Below the pieces are notes generated by a model. It ran no database searches and had not been told where the DNA came from. It saw nothing but the letters and a program-made list of their open reading frames with translations. This document shows positions 36,819 to 44,904 of a stretch of DNA of 64,000 bases, piece after piece (position 1 is the stretch's first letter; every line of letters starts with the position of its first letter). This DNA is from Fibrobacter sp. (GTDB taxonomy: Bacteria > Fibrobacterota > Fibrobacteria > Fibrobacterales > Fibrobacteraceae): the NCBI GenBank assembly GCA_024398875.1, contig JAKSIJ010000002.1, forward strand, positions 219,779 through 283,778. Reading direction: 5' to 3'. A program made the position numbers and the translations under genes.

Positions 36819-37640
36819 TTACATCTTTAATATAGGTTCTTTTTGCTCTGAATGAACGTTCTTATTTTCTTTTTTATGCTGTAAAATTCGAGCGAATTCT
36901 TCGATGTTTGGAACTTTGATTGTTCCTTTGGCGTATGGGTTTGGTCCACGCATCCGTTCGATGCCGGTGCCAAGTTTCCTGGATGTGTTGTAGTGTTTGA
37001 CCATTTCTTTCACTTCGAATGCGTTGAACGGGTAGTCGAAGCGGTCAAATCCATAGAACTTCAGTACGGTTGCGATGTGAGGATCGTGGAACACCAGTTC
37101 TTGTTTCTGCTTGGCGAGTTCTACGGTCTTTTTAAGTAGCAATGGGAGCATTAGTTCAAGATGCTGGTCTGAGTTTCTGTCTTCCGGGCTTCGCTGGTTC
37201 GCGGAGTAGTCCATCCAGTTGCGAAGTGCTGCATGCCAGTCCGAAAGAGGCAGGCCAGACTTCATTTTCCAGCCGGACATGCTGTAATAGTCAAAGAATC
37301 GGCGGGCGCAGTCTTCGGATTTGCCGATTTTTGAGGCATATTCGATGGCTTCTTCAACTGAATTTGGGTGGTTTCCGGCGTTTGTGCGGGTGTTTTTTCC
37401 GCTTCTTTTGATGCTGATTACGCAGTAATCTTCCTTGATTCCTTCGCTATCCTCGGAGTGCATGATGCATCTGATGAGTACGATGAGGCTTCTTCCGGTC
37501 TCTTTTTGGCCGTCGACCTCAAAAAGAACAAGTCGGTCGCCAACGCTATAGACTCTATCGACTTTACGGATCACGAAAGTGAGGTCTCCGTTCAATATGG
37601 GTTCAAAATTCTTTTTTCTGACCTTCAAGATGTGTTCCAT
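36819..37640 (-). CDS. DUF3850/ASCH-like N-terminus with a replication-protein-like C-terminus
   Basis: The ATG at 37640 shares a base with the upstream stop (TAATG) and follows AAGGAGG. The first 75 residues resemble DUF3850, an ASCH-related RNA-binding fold (H-I-L-K-V-R-K-K-N-F-E-P-I-L-N-G and Y-S-V-G-D-R-L-V-L). From about 105 to 150, a segment with F-F-D-Y-Y-S-M-S-G-W-K and W-H-A-A-L-R-N-W resembles motifs in phage and plasmid replication-accessory proteins. Both assignments are by motif only. It lies at the distal end of the early operon, where Mu-like phages keep non-essential genes. Confidence 0.55.
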   Translation of the reverse strand: MEHILKVRKKNFEPILNGDLTFVIRKVDRVYSVGDRLVLFEVDGQKETGRSLIVLIRCIMHSEDSEGIKEDYCVISIKRSGKNTRTNAGNHPNSVEEAIEYASKIGKSEDCARRFFDYYSMSGWKMKSGLPLSDWHAALRNWMDYSANQRSPEDRNSDQHLELMLPLLLKKTVELAKQKQELVFHDPHIATVLKFYGFDRFDYPFNAFEVKEMVKHYNTSRKLGTGIERMRGPNPYAKGTIKVPNIEEFARILQHKKENKNVHSEQKEPILKM

Positions 37641-38140
37641 TATACGGCCTCCTTGTGCCATTGTTCGATAGTTTCTTGTTGTTTCTGCAGGAGCTTTGCT
37701 TCGCGGCGTCTTTGGCTACGAAGGCGTTCGTATTCCCTGCGCTCTGGAGTTTTATTGCGGAGGCGGTCGCGTTCACGGCGGCGCTCGATAACTTCGGGCC
37801 TTTGGAGATACTCCTTTGTCCAATTTTGGCGGCGTTCGGTGTTGTAGCGATTGTGGTCGTATTTGCGGCCAAGTTCACGGCGTCGTTCCTTGTGCTCCGC
37901 ATCCCACCTTTTGATATTGGCTTTGTTTTTCTCCTGGTACGCCTTGATTTTATCCGGGTTGTTGGCTCTCCAGATGCGCTGTTTTTCTTCGTACTGTTCC
38001 TTGTGATTCTTCCGCCAGCGCTTCGTGGCTTCGACCTGGTTTCTTTTTGCCGGGTCCTCGATCTTGCAGACTTTTTTGCATGGGCGCATTCTGTCCTTGA
38101 TGAGTTCTTCCCAGCTCTTTCCGTACTTAGGGTGTTCCAT
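37640..38140 (-). CDS. Highly charged Arg/Lys/Glu-rich phage protein, unknown
   Basis: The product is about one third Arg plus Lys with much Glu, forming a predicted long helix (R-R-R-E-R-D-R-L-R and Y-E-R-L-R-S-Q-R-R-R). Cys23 and Cys27 near the start, in R-P-C-K-K-V-C, could bind a metal. ATG at 38140 is five bases after AGGAGG; ATG at 38143 is three bases upstream. The upstream ASCH gene stop overlaps the start. I recognise no family. Nucleic-acid binding is plausible from charge. Confidence 0.6.
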   Translation of the reverse strand: MEHPKYGKSWEELIKDRMRPCKKVCKIEDPAKRNQVEATKRWRKNHKEQYEEKQRIWRANNPDKIKAYQEKNKANIKRWDAEHKERRRELGRKYDHNRYNTERRQNWTKEYLQRPEVIERRRERDRLRNKTPERREYERLRSQRRREAKLLQKQQETIEQWHKEAV

Positions 38141-38520
38141 CATTTCCTCCTGTCGTAGACGTATTGCCAGGACTGCGGGGCGCGTTTTGCGCCGAGGTCT
38201 TCGAGCTGCAGCCAGTTTGGTTCGAACTCGTCGGCTTCTTCGATGATCCAGGCATAGAGTTTTCCATCACCCTTGTAAGTGACGATGTCGTTCATAGGAA
38301 CGCACGATTTCGCGCTCAATTCTTCGGTGATTTCATCAATTTCTACGACTTCGGAGACGAAAAAACGCCCGTCAACGCTCTTGCAGTCGGTGTTGTAGAC
38401 GTAGACGGTAGCGTCTATTTTTCCGGATTTTTGGGGAGCTGTCTTGCGAAGCTCCACGGTTTTCTTTCCTTGGTAAATGAGGCCGGCCCACTTACCGTGA
38501 ATACTCATTAGAATTTCCAT
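38140..38520 (-). CDS. ASCH-domain protein
   Basis: The 126-residue product begins I-L-M-S-I-H-G-K-W-A-G-L-I-Y-Q-G-K-K-T-V-E-L-R-K, the typical ASCH opening with the G-x-K-T-x-E-x-R motif, and has Y-V-Y-N-T and V-V-E-I-D strands. ASCH domains bind RNA or nucleotides. Phages carry them often, and some remove modified bases (YqfB-like amidohydrolases). It is the first gene after an internal terminator at 38539-38564, so it may have a separate promoter. Confidence 0.75.
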   Translation of the reverse strand: MEILMSIHGKWAGLIYQGKKTVELRKTAPQKSGKIDATVYVYNTDCKSVDGRFFVSEVVEIDEITEELSAKSCVPMNDIVTYKGDGKLYAWIIEEADEFEPNWLQLEDLGAKRAPQSWQYVYDRRK

Positions 38521-38538
38521 TTTTTAGGTTTCCTTATG

Positions 38539-38564
38539 AAAAAAGCCTGAATATCAGGCTTTTT
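38539..38564. terminator. Bidirectional hairpin terminator in the early region
   Basis: AAAAAAGCCTGA pairs with TCAGGCTTTTT around ATA, with A and T runs on either side so it can act on both strands. It contains the stop codon of the 43-residue membrane protein gene. Confidence 0.8.
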
Positions 38565-38685
38565 CGTGTTTTTGCAAAACGGATAATGCCGCATGCATGA
38601 TTGTTATTGACGCCATTAATGCCAGTAGGAATGGCGACAAGATGATGAACAACAGGATTAGAAAAAAAGATTTTAATAAGCGCAT
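38554..38685 (-). CDS. Small membrane protein (43 residues)
   Basis: ATG at 38685, with AGGG about 9 bases upstream, opens a frame overlapping the end of the DUF1353 gene by 13 bases. The product is a strongly hydrophobic helix (F-F-L-I-L-L-F-I-I-L) followed by a second hydrophobic stretch and a polar K-H-E-K-A tail. The position next to DUF1353/DUF5675 suggests a part in lysis, but nothing proves it. Confidence 0.5.
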   Translation of the reverse strand: MRLLKSFFLILLFIILSPFLLALMASITIMHAALSVLQKHEKA

Positions 38686-39170
38686 AGGCGTTTCCCTGTG
38701 AATTTCTTGATGACATAGCCTTTGTAGGCCCACTTGAAGTCAACCAATGTTTTGTTGTGGTTGTAGATTGGTCCCTGGTCTTCGTCCAAGGTGTTGTAGT
38801 GGCTTCCGGCGAAGAACTTGACTGCGTAGTAGACAGAATTCCTTTTCAGCTTTCCGATTCCTGCGTATTCGAGCATTTCGCGGAGGAGCTGGTCGGAGTA
38901 TTTCTTGGAGAGGAAACCGTGGTAGTTTACGTCATGGATCATCCAGGCGATAGCGAGCTTCACGTCACCGATTTTGGGGATGAACGGGTTCACGATGGAT
39001 GGTCCGCTGCGGAAGTCCGTGATGTACCCGATATGGATGTCGTAAATGAGTACGCCAGGAATCAGGTCGGTTTGGATTTCGATGTGCATCTTGTACTGGA
39101 TTTCCCAAAGGTCTGTACGATCCATGTATTCCTTCCATGTGGGAATGTCTGGGCGGATTGATAACTGCAT
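38673..39170 (-). CDS. DUF1353 phage protein
   Basis: The 165-residue product has the DUF1353 core: Y-I-T-D-F-R-S-G-P-S-I-V-N-P-F-I-P-K, then A-I-A-W-M-I-H-D-V-N-Y-H-G and a helical S-D-Q-L-L-R-E-M-L. Proteins of this family occur in tailed phages, often beside lysis or tail genes; their function is not known. The ATG shares a base with the DUF5675 stop (TAATG). Confidence 0.75.
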   Translation of the reverse strand: MQLSIRPDIPTWKEYMDRTDLWEIQYKMHIEIQTDLIPGVLIYDIHIGYITDFRSGPSIVNPFIPKIGDVKLAIAWMIHDVNYHGFLSKKYSDQLLREMLEYAGIGKLKRNSVYYAVKFFAGSHYNTLDEDQGPIYNHNKTLVDFKWAYKGYVIKKFTGKRLCAY

Positions 39171-39577
39171 TAAACTTTTTCCTTTTCGTTGATGATGGTA
39201 ATGCTGGATGTAGCAGCTGTGGACAGGATGTCGGTGATGGCGTCAGCTGCGCTGTCGTAGATTTCGTTGGTAAGCTCGTTGAAGTGGTGCGCGACAAGGA
39301 TGCATCCGCGAGTATGTTCCGGAGTGTTCCCTCCGTGGATCCTTACGCCAGCGAACCCGGGAACATTCAGAAGAAGCGGGAGTCTCCTTTTGAACGCCTG
39401 GGAATGCGTTACTATTACGGTGTATTCGCCGGCAGGGATTGCCGTCTGACCTGGAATCTTGACGCCTTCCGGGCGCACGGTATCTTCAAGCGTGTAGCAC
39501 TTGAACATTCCATTGATGGTGAGTTCTCCGATGGTGCGGTCTGCGAGGAATTTCTTTCTTTTGAGTAGGATTTCCAT
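39170..39577 (-). CDS. DUF5675-family protein, possible lysis enzyme
   Basis: The 135-residue product matches DUF5675 motifs: T-I-G-E-L-T-I-N-G with C-Y-T-L-E-D, I-P-A-G-E-Y-T-V, F-A-G-V-R-I-H-G-G-N and R-G-C-I-L-V. The H-G-G-N..G-C order resembles an L,D-transpeptidase-like active site (His then Cys). That is the basis for suspecting a cell-wall role. It overlaps DUF1353 by one base and follows a 27-residue hydrophobic peptide gene. Confidence 0.7.
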   Translation of the reverse strand: MEILLKRKKFLADRTIGELTINGMFKCYTLEDTVRPEGVKIPGQTAIPAGEYTVIVTHSQAFKRRLPLLLNVPGFAGVRIHGGNTPEHTRGCILVAHHFNELTNEIYDSAADAITDILSTAATSSITIINEKEKV

Positions 39578-39578
39578 T

Positions 39579-39662
39579 TTAATAACCGATTAAAAGTTTG
39601 ATTGCCAAAATCGCTATAGCGATATCCAGGAGTGCGACGACAGCAGCGTGTATTTTTTTCAT
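39579..39662 (-). CDS. Tiny hydrophobic peptide (27 residues)
   Basis: GAGG lies about 7 bases before the ATG at 39662. The product is M-K-K-I-H followed by one membrane-length hydrophobic helix ending I-G-Y. One base separates its stop from the DUF5675 start, so it may serve as a coupled leader or a small holin-like peptide. Confidence 0.4.
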   Translation of the reverse strand: MKKIHAAVVALLDIAIAILAIKLLIGY

Positions 39663-39693
39663 GATACCTCTTGAGTGTGTTTGGTGTTTTTAA

Positions 39694-39768
39694 GCTCGGT
39701 GAGAGGGCTCGAACCTCTCCGTTACAGTTCCACTCTAACCGTAACGTGGCCTACCGCAACCGAACGAG
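39694..39768 (-). other. tRNA-like structure, probably degenerate
   Basis: On the minus strand a 75-base segment ends with a convincing T arm (GAGAGG-TTCGAGC-CCTCTC) and has partly complementary ends (CTCG/CGAG). The middle is a 9-bp stem GTTACGGTT/AACTGTAAC with one G-U pair around the loop AGAGTGG. The anticodon loop lacks U33, the anticodon stem is too long and no normal D arm is visible, so I do not call a functional tRNA. Confidence 0.35.
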
Positions 39769-39770
39769 TT

Positions 39771-39914
39771 TTAGAAGGTGACCGTAATGGAGAGTACCGC
39801 TGCAGCAATCCAGTAGATTACCTTGCGGACGTCACCTTCCCAGAGTCCGTAGCCGATGGCAGCGAGAACATCCAGGATGATGAGGACAAGTGGAAATATT
39901 TGCTGCTTTGACAT
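39771..39914 (-). CDS. Small two-helix membrane protein (47 residues), holin-like
   Basis: The ATG at 39914 shares its A with the upstream stop (TAATG). The product has two hydrophobic segments (I-F-P-L-V-L-I-I-L-D-V-L-A-A-I and V-I-Y-W-I-A-A-A-V-L-S-I) joined by a short polar turn. That is a class II holin-like shape, next to a possible lysis enzyme. Confidence 0.5.
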   Translation of the reverse strand: MSKQQIFPLVLIILDVLAAIGYGLWEGDVRKVIYWIAAAVLSITVTF

Positions 39915-40090
39915 TAGCCATTTTCCCATTTGCTGACGATGTCTTCGACAGCCTTCTTCGGGCTGGAGCCGACGCCCTTCATGATTGGCTTCCCGTGATT
40001 CTGCTTGAGCGTTACGGCATAGCCGAACTGGAAGTCTTCTTCAAGGACGAGCTGGCCTGCAAATAGGGATATTGTTTCGAGAGTCGTCAT
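39914..40090 (-). CDS. Small phage protein (58 residues), unknown
   Basis: The ATG at 40090 follows GGAGAAGTA and overlaps the DUF3164 stop by one base. The frame is open further upstream but inside DUF3164. The product has short beta-like stretches (F-G-Y-A-V-T-L-K-Q-N) and a C-terminal helix (P-K-K-A-V-E-D-I-V-S-K-W). I recognise no family. Confidence 0.6.
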   Translation of the reverse strand: MTTLETISLFAGQLVLEEDFQFGYAVTLKQNHGKPIMKGVGSSPKKAVEDIVSKWENG

Positions 40091-40725
40091 TACTTCTCCT
40101 TTGCTGGGAAAGTGTCGTTGAAGTTGAGGCAGATGCTTTCCCAAGCTTCGCCTGCTTCGGTATTGACCTTGCGGCGGAACATGATGGACTGCTTGGAAGA
40201 CGTGACCATGATGGACTCCTTGAGCATCTTCATGGCCTTCTTCCAGTCGGCATCGTTGATGTCAAGGCGCAAGAGCTTCAGGAGCATCTGGGTATTGATG
40301 CGGCCTTTCTTGTCAATGCTGAACGCCTGGGAAATGACCTTCGCGAGTTCCTCGTTGGCGCCCTGCATCTTCTCGCTGATCCACTTGTCGATGATGGTTT
40401 TCACCATCTGGAGCTTTTCGTCGAAGCCGATGGATTCGTCTATTCGGCGTTCCACGACAAGATTCTTGGAGAAGTTGTAGATGAGGATGTTCCCCTTCCA
40501 GTTCTCCTTGACCTTGTTATCCTTGGAGAGTTCCTCAAGGTACTTTTCGATAGTTCCGACGATTTCCACCTTGTCATCGGCGATACGTTCGGAGAGCTTC
40601 ACCACTTTTTTGAAGATGCGTTCAACGACGGTGTCGCGCTTCTTGTCTTCGGGCTTGATGTAGCTTTCGGGAATGGCCCTGCCCTTTTCGTCGAGCCAGT
40701 TACCGTCTTTGTCTTTCTTTGCCAT
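40090..40725 (-). CDS. DUF3164 phage protein
   Basis: The 211-residue product matches DUF3164 of Mu-like phages: D-K-D-G-N-W-L-D near the start, a long charged helix, then G-N-I-L-I-Y-N-F-S-K-N-L-V-V-E-R-R, F-D-E-K-L-Q-M-V-K and the K-G-R-I-N-T-Q-M-L-L-K-L-L-R-L-D-I block. It is usually found beside transposase and GemA genes, as here. Its function is unknown. It lies 3 bases from GemA. Confidence 0.85.
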   Translation of the reverse strand: MAKKDKDGNWLDEKGRAIPESYIKPEDKKRDTVVERIFKKVVKLSERIADDKVEIVGTIEKYLEELSKDNKVKENWKGNILIYNFSKNLVVERRIDESIGFDEKLQMVKTIIDKWISEKMQGANEELAKVISQAFSIDKKGRINTQMLLKLLRLDINDADWKKAMKMLKESIMVTSSKQSIMFRRKVNTEAGEAWESICLNFNDTFPAKEK

Positions 40726-40728
40726 AGG

Positions 40729-41190
40729 TTATCCTTTGTGTTGATTGTTTCGCTTGAATTCTTCCGGGCTTTTTGCGCCCATGGCCTGGATGGCCTTGAT
40801 AAGTGTTTTTGCATCGTCCTTGCAAATCCAGGAGATTATCTCCACGCCGGTGAGCCTCTTGCAGAACGCGTTGAGAGCCTTTCGCCTTGCTTCCGAGGAA
40901 TCCGCCCGGCTGACCTGCGCCCACATGGCTTCGATTGCACGGAGCTGTGCAGGACTCGCCTTGTGCTTCTGCCGGCCCTTCAGTTCGTTGAACTTCTTCA
41001 CGTTCCCGTGGACCTGTTCGCGGAGGCTCTGGATAAGAGCGAACTGCTGCTGTGGCGAAAGATCCTTAGAGCTCCTGACCTTGTAGCGGTCCTCCAGCAT
41101 GTCGCGATAAGAGTCGTCGTTCATGCCGAGGAGCCTTACAAGTCCGTGGATGGTCTTGAAGTTCTGCGCTCTTCTATCCACCGGGTTCAT
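40729..41190 (-). CDS. GemA (Mu gp16, DUF1018) family protein
   Basis: The 153-residue product has the DUF1018 pattern: I-H-G-L-V-R-L-L-G-M-N-D-D-S-Y-R-D-M-L, then S-P-A-Q-L-R-A-I-E-A-M-W and a final D-D-A-K-T-L-I-K-A-I. In Mu, GemA influences host gene expression and DNA topology. Its start overlaps the stop of the MuB-type gene by 4 bases, so the early genes are tightly coupled. Confidence 0.88.
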   Translation of the reverse strand: MNPVDRRAQNFKTIHGLVRLLGMNDDSYRDMLEDRYKVRSSKDLSPQQQFALIQSLREQVHGNVKKFNELKGRQKHKASPAQLRAIEAMWAQVSRADSSEARRKALNAFCKRLTGVEIISWICKDDAKTLIKAIQAMGAKSPEEFKRNNQHKG

Positions 41191-42083
41191 CGTGCCACCA
41201 CCAACATCTGGGAGGCCGTGTCAAGAACTTCGGCATCAAGTTTTGTAACGCTATTGTTTCGCATGACTTCGAGGCTCCACATTACCAGGTGCGAGAGCAA
41301 ACGGAAGTTCTTGCGGCAGATGCTTGCGGCGCGTTCGATGCAGTTGTCCTCGTATTCCTGGAAACGGCTGTCGATGTATGCCTTGATATCCACGTTGTCG
41401 AGAAGCTTTGCGCGGCACGGTGCGCTGATTCGGGAGTTGAGCTGTGCGTAGTGGGCCTTGTCGCCCTGCACGTTCTTTTCGAGTCGCGGCATACCGCAGA
41501 GGGCGATACCTACGCCCGCCTTGTCATGCACACGACGGATGAGTTCCAGCGCACGGTACGGAAGGTGTTCCGCCTCGTCGATGATGATGAGACGACCGGA
41601 GCCGTTGAGTTTGTCGACGATACGGACGAGTTTCTGGTGGAGACTTCCACGATCGTCAAGTCCGAGGGTGTAGCAGAGTTCGTCGAACAACGCCTTGGCC
41701 GTGTAACCGTGGTCCGCCTCGATCATGATGACGGAAGGGTGAGCCTTTGCAAACGCCTTCAGTGCGGTCGTCTTGCCGCATCCGGCGTCACCTGTGAGCA
41801 TCCCACAGATCTGATGTGCGAGGACAAGGCTGCAGAACTTGTGGATGGTCTTGTAGCACTTGGTCTGAATGATGCCGTCATTGGTCTTCAGAATTGCGCG
41901 TTGAGCCTCGACATCAAGGAAATCCTTGACCTTTTCGCAAATGGCATCAATGTCGCCTGTGTAGGTCCCTTTGAGGAAGTAAGAGAGTGTAGCCGGGCTT
42001 ATGCCGATGGCCTTAGCGACCTTCGTCTGGCTTGCGCCCGACTTGACCATGTATTCGTTGAGTTGGTTGATGATTGCGTCCAT
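41187..42083 (-). CDS. MuB-type AAA+ ATPase (transposition target protein)
   Basis: The 298-residue product opens with an HTH (S-Q-T-K-V-A-K-A-I-G-I-S-P-A-T-L-S-Y-F), as in Mu B. The AAA+ ATPase has Walker A G-D-A-G-C-G-K-T-T and Walker B L-I-I-I-D-E-A-E-H-L-P, and the C-terminal part resembles the MuB C domain. MuB coats target DNA and activates the transposase. AAAGGATAG precedes the ATG. It is downstream of the transposase with a 118-base gap. Confidence 0.9.
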   Translation of the reverse strand: MDAIINQLNEYMVKSGASQTKVAKAIGISPATLSYFLKGTYTGDIDAICEKVKDFLDVEAQRAILKTNDGIIQTKCYKTIHKFCSLVLAHQICGMLTGDAGCGKTTALKAFAKAHPSVIMIEADHGYTAKALFDELCYTLGLDDRGSLHQKLVRIVDKLNGSGRLIIIDEAEHLPYRALELIRRVHDKAGVGIALCGMPRLEKNVQGDKAHYAQLNSRISAPCRAKLLDNVDIKAYIDSRFQEYEDNCIERAASICRKNFRLLSHLVMWSLEVMRNNSVTKLDAEVLDTASQMLVVAR

Positions 42084-42201
42084 GTCTATCCTTTATGGTT
42101 GCTGTTTTGTGAAGGGGGTGCCTCCGGAAGCGGTATTTTTGTGTTGTAGTAAAATGGCTATATGCTTCCATTGGCAAATTTCTAGATGAATCCGTTGACC
42201 A

Positions 42202-44145
42202 TTATCCATTCCCCATACTGAGTTCATCCCAGAGGTCTGTAGATTCAGGTTCGTCGATATCGTCAACGATGTTGTAGATGTCCGCGTTTCCGACCTTGCG
42301 GTCGCGCTTGAGTTCTTCAGCGTCACGGTCATGGCGCGTGAGGTGCGTCGGGCCTTCCGGAATGAAGATGTCCTGCGGGCCAACCGCCGTGCGCATTGCC
42401 GCGATGTACTCCTCGGCCTGTTCCTTCGTCATGTCCGGGCAAATTTCCTTGAGAAGTTTTTCCTCGTGGCGCTTGCGGGCGACACCCTCGGCAATCTGGT
42501 TCTTTGCGACGACGTCGTCATCCTTGACCATGGCGCCGACGGAACTCTGCAACGTACATTCGCCAATGAGCTTCCTGTCCTTGTCATAGCACCAGGCGGT
42601 GCGCATGTCGTCCGGATCGTAGCGGAAAGTGACCTCGCGGCCTTTCCAAACCGGCATCCATTCGCCCCAGTACCAGGAGTCGAGCTTTGCCACGTGGAAA
42701 CCCATGTGCGTGATGCGACCTTTCTCGGTTCGGCTGACAAGCATCGAGAGCGTGTTCTTGGAGACGCGGCGCATCGGGGTGCGCTTCGCGATCTCCTCGT
42801 TCCAGAGCTGTGCGCGTGTCATCCCGTTGTGGTGCTCTCCGAGGCACGGGAGACCAGGGAACACGTTCGTCATGTACTCCTGGGCGAGAGACTCGAATTC
42901 ATCCCATGTGGGGAAGTTCCCGCTCTTGAGAACGCCCTTCAAAGGCTCCGGCTTCTCGACGACGGTGCCGCCCTTGAAGCTGTTGAACATCCGGTCAAAG
43001 CCGTTCTTGATGATTAGGAAGTTGCGTTCGATGATCTTCGCACGGGCGTTTCGAACGATGGCGAAGTGCATCTTGATTCCGAGGCGACTCGCCAAGGACT
43101 CCGTGTACTGCTCGTCCTCCACGATCTGGTGACCGCGGGATTGGCCGGAGAAGTCCTTGTTGCGGTATTCACGACCGTTGTCCACGTAGATTTCTTCCGG
43201 GAGCCCGTACCGTGCGATGCCGTTACGGATGGCCCTGAGAGTGTTCTCAGTGCCCGGCGAATCGTGGTGCAGGCACCAGCCCATCGGCATGTAGGTCTTG
43301 AAGTCCATGAAAAGCGTGATGTAGCAGGTCGCCGGCTTCTCCTGCCCAGGAACCTTCACGAACACGTCCCACGTGCGGGTATCGCCCACCCACACCTGGC
43401 CAGCCTGCAAGTCGGAGTAGTCACGGTCAAGGTGGTAACCTTTGTTGTCGTAGAACTTTTTCTTGCCTTCGCGGGCGAAGTAGATGACGTCCGGGGCGAA
43501 TTCGCTTTTAAGACGGCGAATGAACGCAGACTTGGAAGGAAACTCGGACTTGTCGCCGACTTCGCCACGGTCCATGGCCTTTCCGAGAGCGATCATCCAG
43601 CTGGAGAACACGCTCACCTTGTTTGCGGTCATGTACACGTTCTTGAAGTCCTCGAACCACACATCTTTCACCGTGGACTTCATCGTCTCGCGATGGTTGA
43701 TGAGGGCAATCTTTCCGCATTCGCCGACCTGGTTTCTCTGCCTGTAGATGCTCTTGACGCTCGTCTTCATGTGCGGGTATCTCTTGTTCCAGTTGTCGAC
43801 GAAACGCCCAAGTTCCTTTGTGCCAACGATTCCGTCGCACTTCATGAGGATGAGAGTCCACTTGTCGTAGTTCTTCTTGGCGCGGTCATTCGCACGGTCA
43901 TAGGACTTGACGACAATGTCGATGTCCTCTGCCGTGGCGGGCACTTCACCAAGTTCCGGCAAAGTCTCCATGACATACTTGTCGGAAGCTTCTTTCGGAA
44001 GGCTGCGGACATCAATTTTGAGAACTTTCCTTCCACCTTCATCCTCATATCGGTAGTTGAAATTCTGGGCCTTGTTGCGCACCTGGCGCTCAGATATGCC
44101 GAGAAGTTCAGCCGCCTTTGAAGAACTAATCCAGATAGGGGACAT
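42202..44145 (-). CDS. MuA-type DDE transposase
   Basis: ATG at 44145 follows AAGAG; a TTG two codons upstream is less likely. The N-terminal 60 residues are a Mu DNA-binding winged helix (S-S-S-K-A-A-E-L-L-G-I-S-E-R-Q-V-R). The rve-type catalytic core has the first Asp in W-V-G-D-T-R, the second in Y-V-D-N-G-R-E-Y and a candidate Glu in I-I-E-R-N-F. The C-terminal part is Mu_transpos_C-like. It cuts and joins phage ends to target DNA for integration and replicative transposition. All three catalytic residues are present, so the enzyme may be active. Confidence 0.93.
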   Translation of the reverse strand: MSPIWISSSKAAELLGISERQVRNKAQNFNYRYEDEGGRKVLKIDVRSLPKEASDKYVMETLPELGEVPATAEDIDIVVKSYDRANDRAKKNYDKWTLILMKCDGIVGTKELGRFVDNWNKRYPHMKTSVKSIYRQRNQVGECGKIALINHRETMKSTVKDVWFEDFKNVYMTANKVSVFSSWMIALGKAMDRGEVGDKSEFPSKSAFIRRLKSEFAPDVIYFAREGKKKFYDNKGYHLDRDYSDLQAGQVWVGDTRTWDVFVKVPGQEKPATCYITLFMDFKTYMPMGWCLHHDSPGTENTLRAIRNGIARYGLPEEIYVDNGREYRNKDFSGQSRGHQIVEDEQYTESLASRLGIKMHFAIVRNARAKIIERNFLIIKNGFDRMFNSFKGGTVVEKPEPLKGVLKSGNFPTWDEFESLAQEYMTNVFPGLPCLGEHHNGMTRAQLWNEEIAKRTPMRRVSKNTLSMLVSRTEKGRITHMGFHVAKLDSWYWGEWMPVWKGREVTFRYDPDDMRTAWCYDKDRKLIGECTLQSSVGAMVKDDDVVAKNQIAEGVARKRHEEKLLKEICPDMTKEQAEEYIAAMRTAVGPQDIFIPEGPTHLTRHDRDAEELKRDRKVGNADIYNIVDDIDEPESTDLWDELSMGNG

Positions 44146-44154
44146 AATCAACTC

Positions 44155-44346
44155 TTAAGCGTGTTGTTCTTGAGACATGAGGAGTTTAAGAACGCGACCT
44201 GCATGGAGGCATTCTCCGCAAACGCGGTTTCCATTCACGATGAGCTTAGAAATGCCACCGCAGATGCTGCAGTGTCGGACAAAGCCCTCTGCAATAGCGA
44301 TGCGCGGACGAGCTTGCTTGTTGATGATAGTCTGAGTAGAAATCAT
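44155..44346 (-). CDS. Small zinc-ribbon-like protein (63 residues)
   Basis: Two CxxC pairs (C-S-I-C and C-G-E-C) about 17 residues apart suggest one zinc ribbon. The rest is a basic start and a helical end. It is 9 bases upstream of the transposase gene and about as far after the exonuclease gene. Zinc and nucleic-acid binding are inferences. Confidence 0.65.
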   Translation of the reverse strand: MISTQTIINKQARPRIAIAEGFVRHCSICGGISKLIVNGNRVCGECLHAGRVLKLLMSQEQHA

Positions 44347-44355
44347 GGATGCCTC

Positions 44356-44904
44356 CTATGCAAAGATTTTCTTGATGATGAATTGCAATTGGTTGAATTG
44401 ATTTTTGGCGTCTGAAAGGGCAGTGTGCTTGATGCCCTCGAACTTGATTTTTTCCGCATACGGATGGATGGCCTTAAGGGTGCGCAGGTCGCGCTCGTTC
44501 CAGAACTTCCAAGGAACGGAACGACCAAGGCGCTTGAAGTAGCAGCCAATGAGTGCAAAGTCAAACGAGGAACCTTGGCACCAGATGCGGAAATCCTTGT
44601 CGAACAAGTCAAAAAATTTCACCAGGGAATCCAAGGCCACATCAACCGTGATGGCATCACTCTCGTCCGCAAGAGACTTGCGGGCTTCGTCACCTTGCTT
44701 GAACCACCACTTGATAGTGTCGGCATCCATCGTGAATCCGTTTTTAATGGAATCGTTGATGAGGATGCGGCAACTGAACTCGTGATATTCTCCGTTGCTG
44801 TCGATTCCGCACGCCCCAATTTCAGTAATAACGGAGCCAGGGGCGGTTCCCAAAGTTTCGATATCCACCATTACATTGTTGTTGAGGTTGACATTATCCA
44901 TCAA
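44356..44904 (-). CDS. DnaQ-like 3'-5' exonuclease
   Basis: The 182-residue product has exonuclease motifs of the DEDD superfamily: V-M-V-D-I-E-T-L-G-T (first Asp-Glu), W-C-Q-G-S-S-F-D-F-A-L-I (second Asp) and K-H-T-A-L-S-D-A-K-N-Q (His-x4-Asp), the DEDDh layout of the Rv2179c-like group. It overlaps the BRO-N gene by 11 bases (8 if the second ATG is used). An exonuclease between the repressor and the transposase is not part of Mu; a role in phage DNA processing is a guess. Confidence 0.8.
   Translation of the reverse strand: MMDNVNLNNNVMVDIETLGTAPGSVITEIGACGIDSNGEYHEFSCRILINDSIKNGFTMDADTIKWWFKQGDEARKSLADESDAITVDVALDSLVKFFDLFDKDFRIWCQGSSFDFALIGCYFKRLGRSVPWKFWNERDLRTLKAIHPYAEKIKFEGIKHTALSDAKNQFNQLQFIIKKIFA

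Noticed and set aside
39675..39911. 78-codon plus-strand frame over the tRNA-like element
   Set aside because: Opposite to the early operon, without a ribosome site; explained by the tRNA-like element and the small holin-like gene on the minus strand.
40072..41451. 459-codon plus-strand frame across DUF3164, GemA and MuB-type genes
   Set aside because: The minus-strand genes are recognisable families; this is their shadow.
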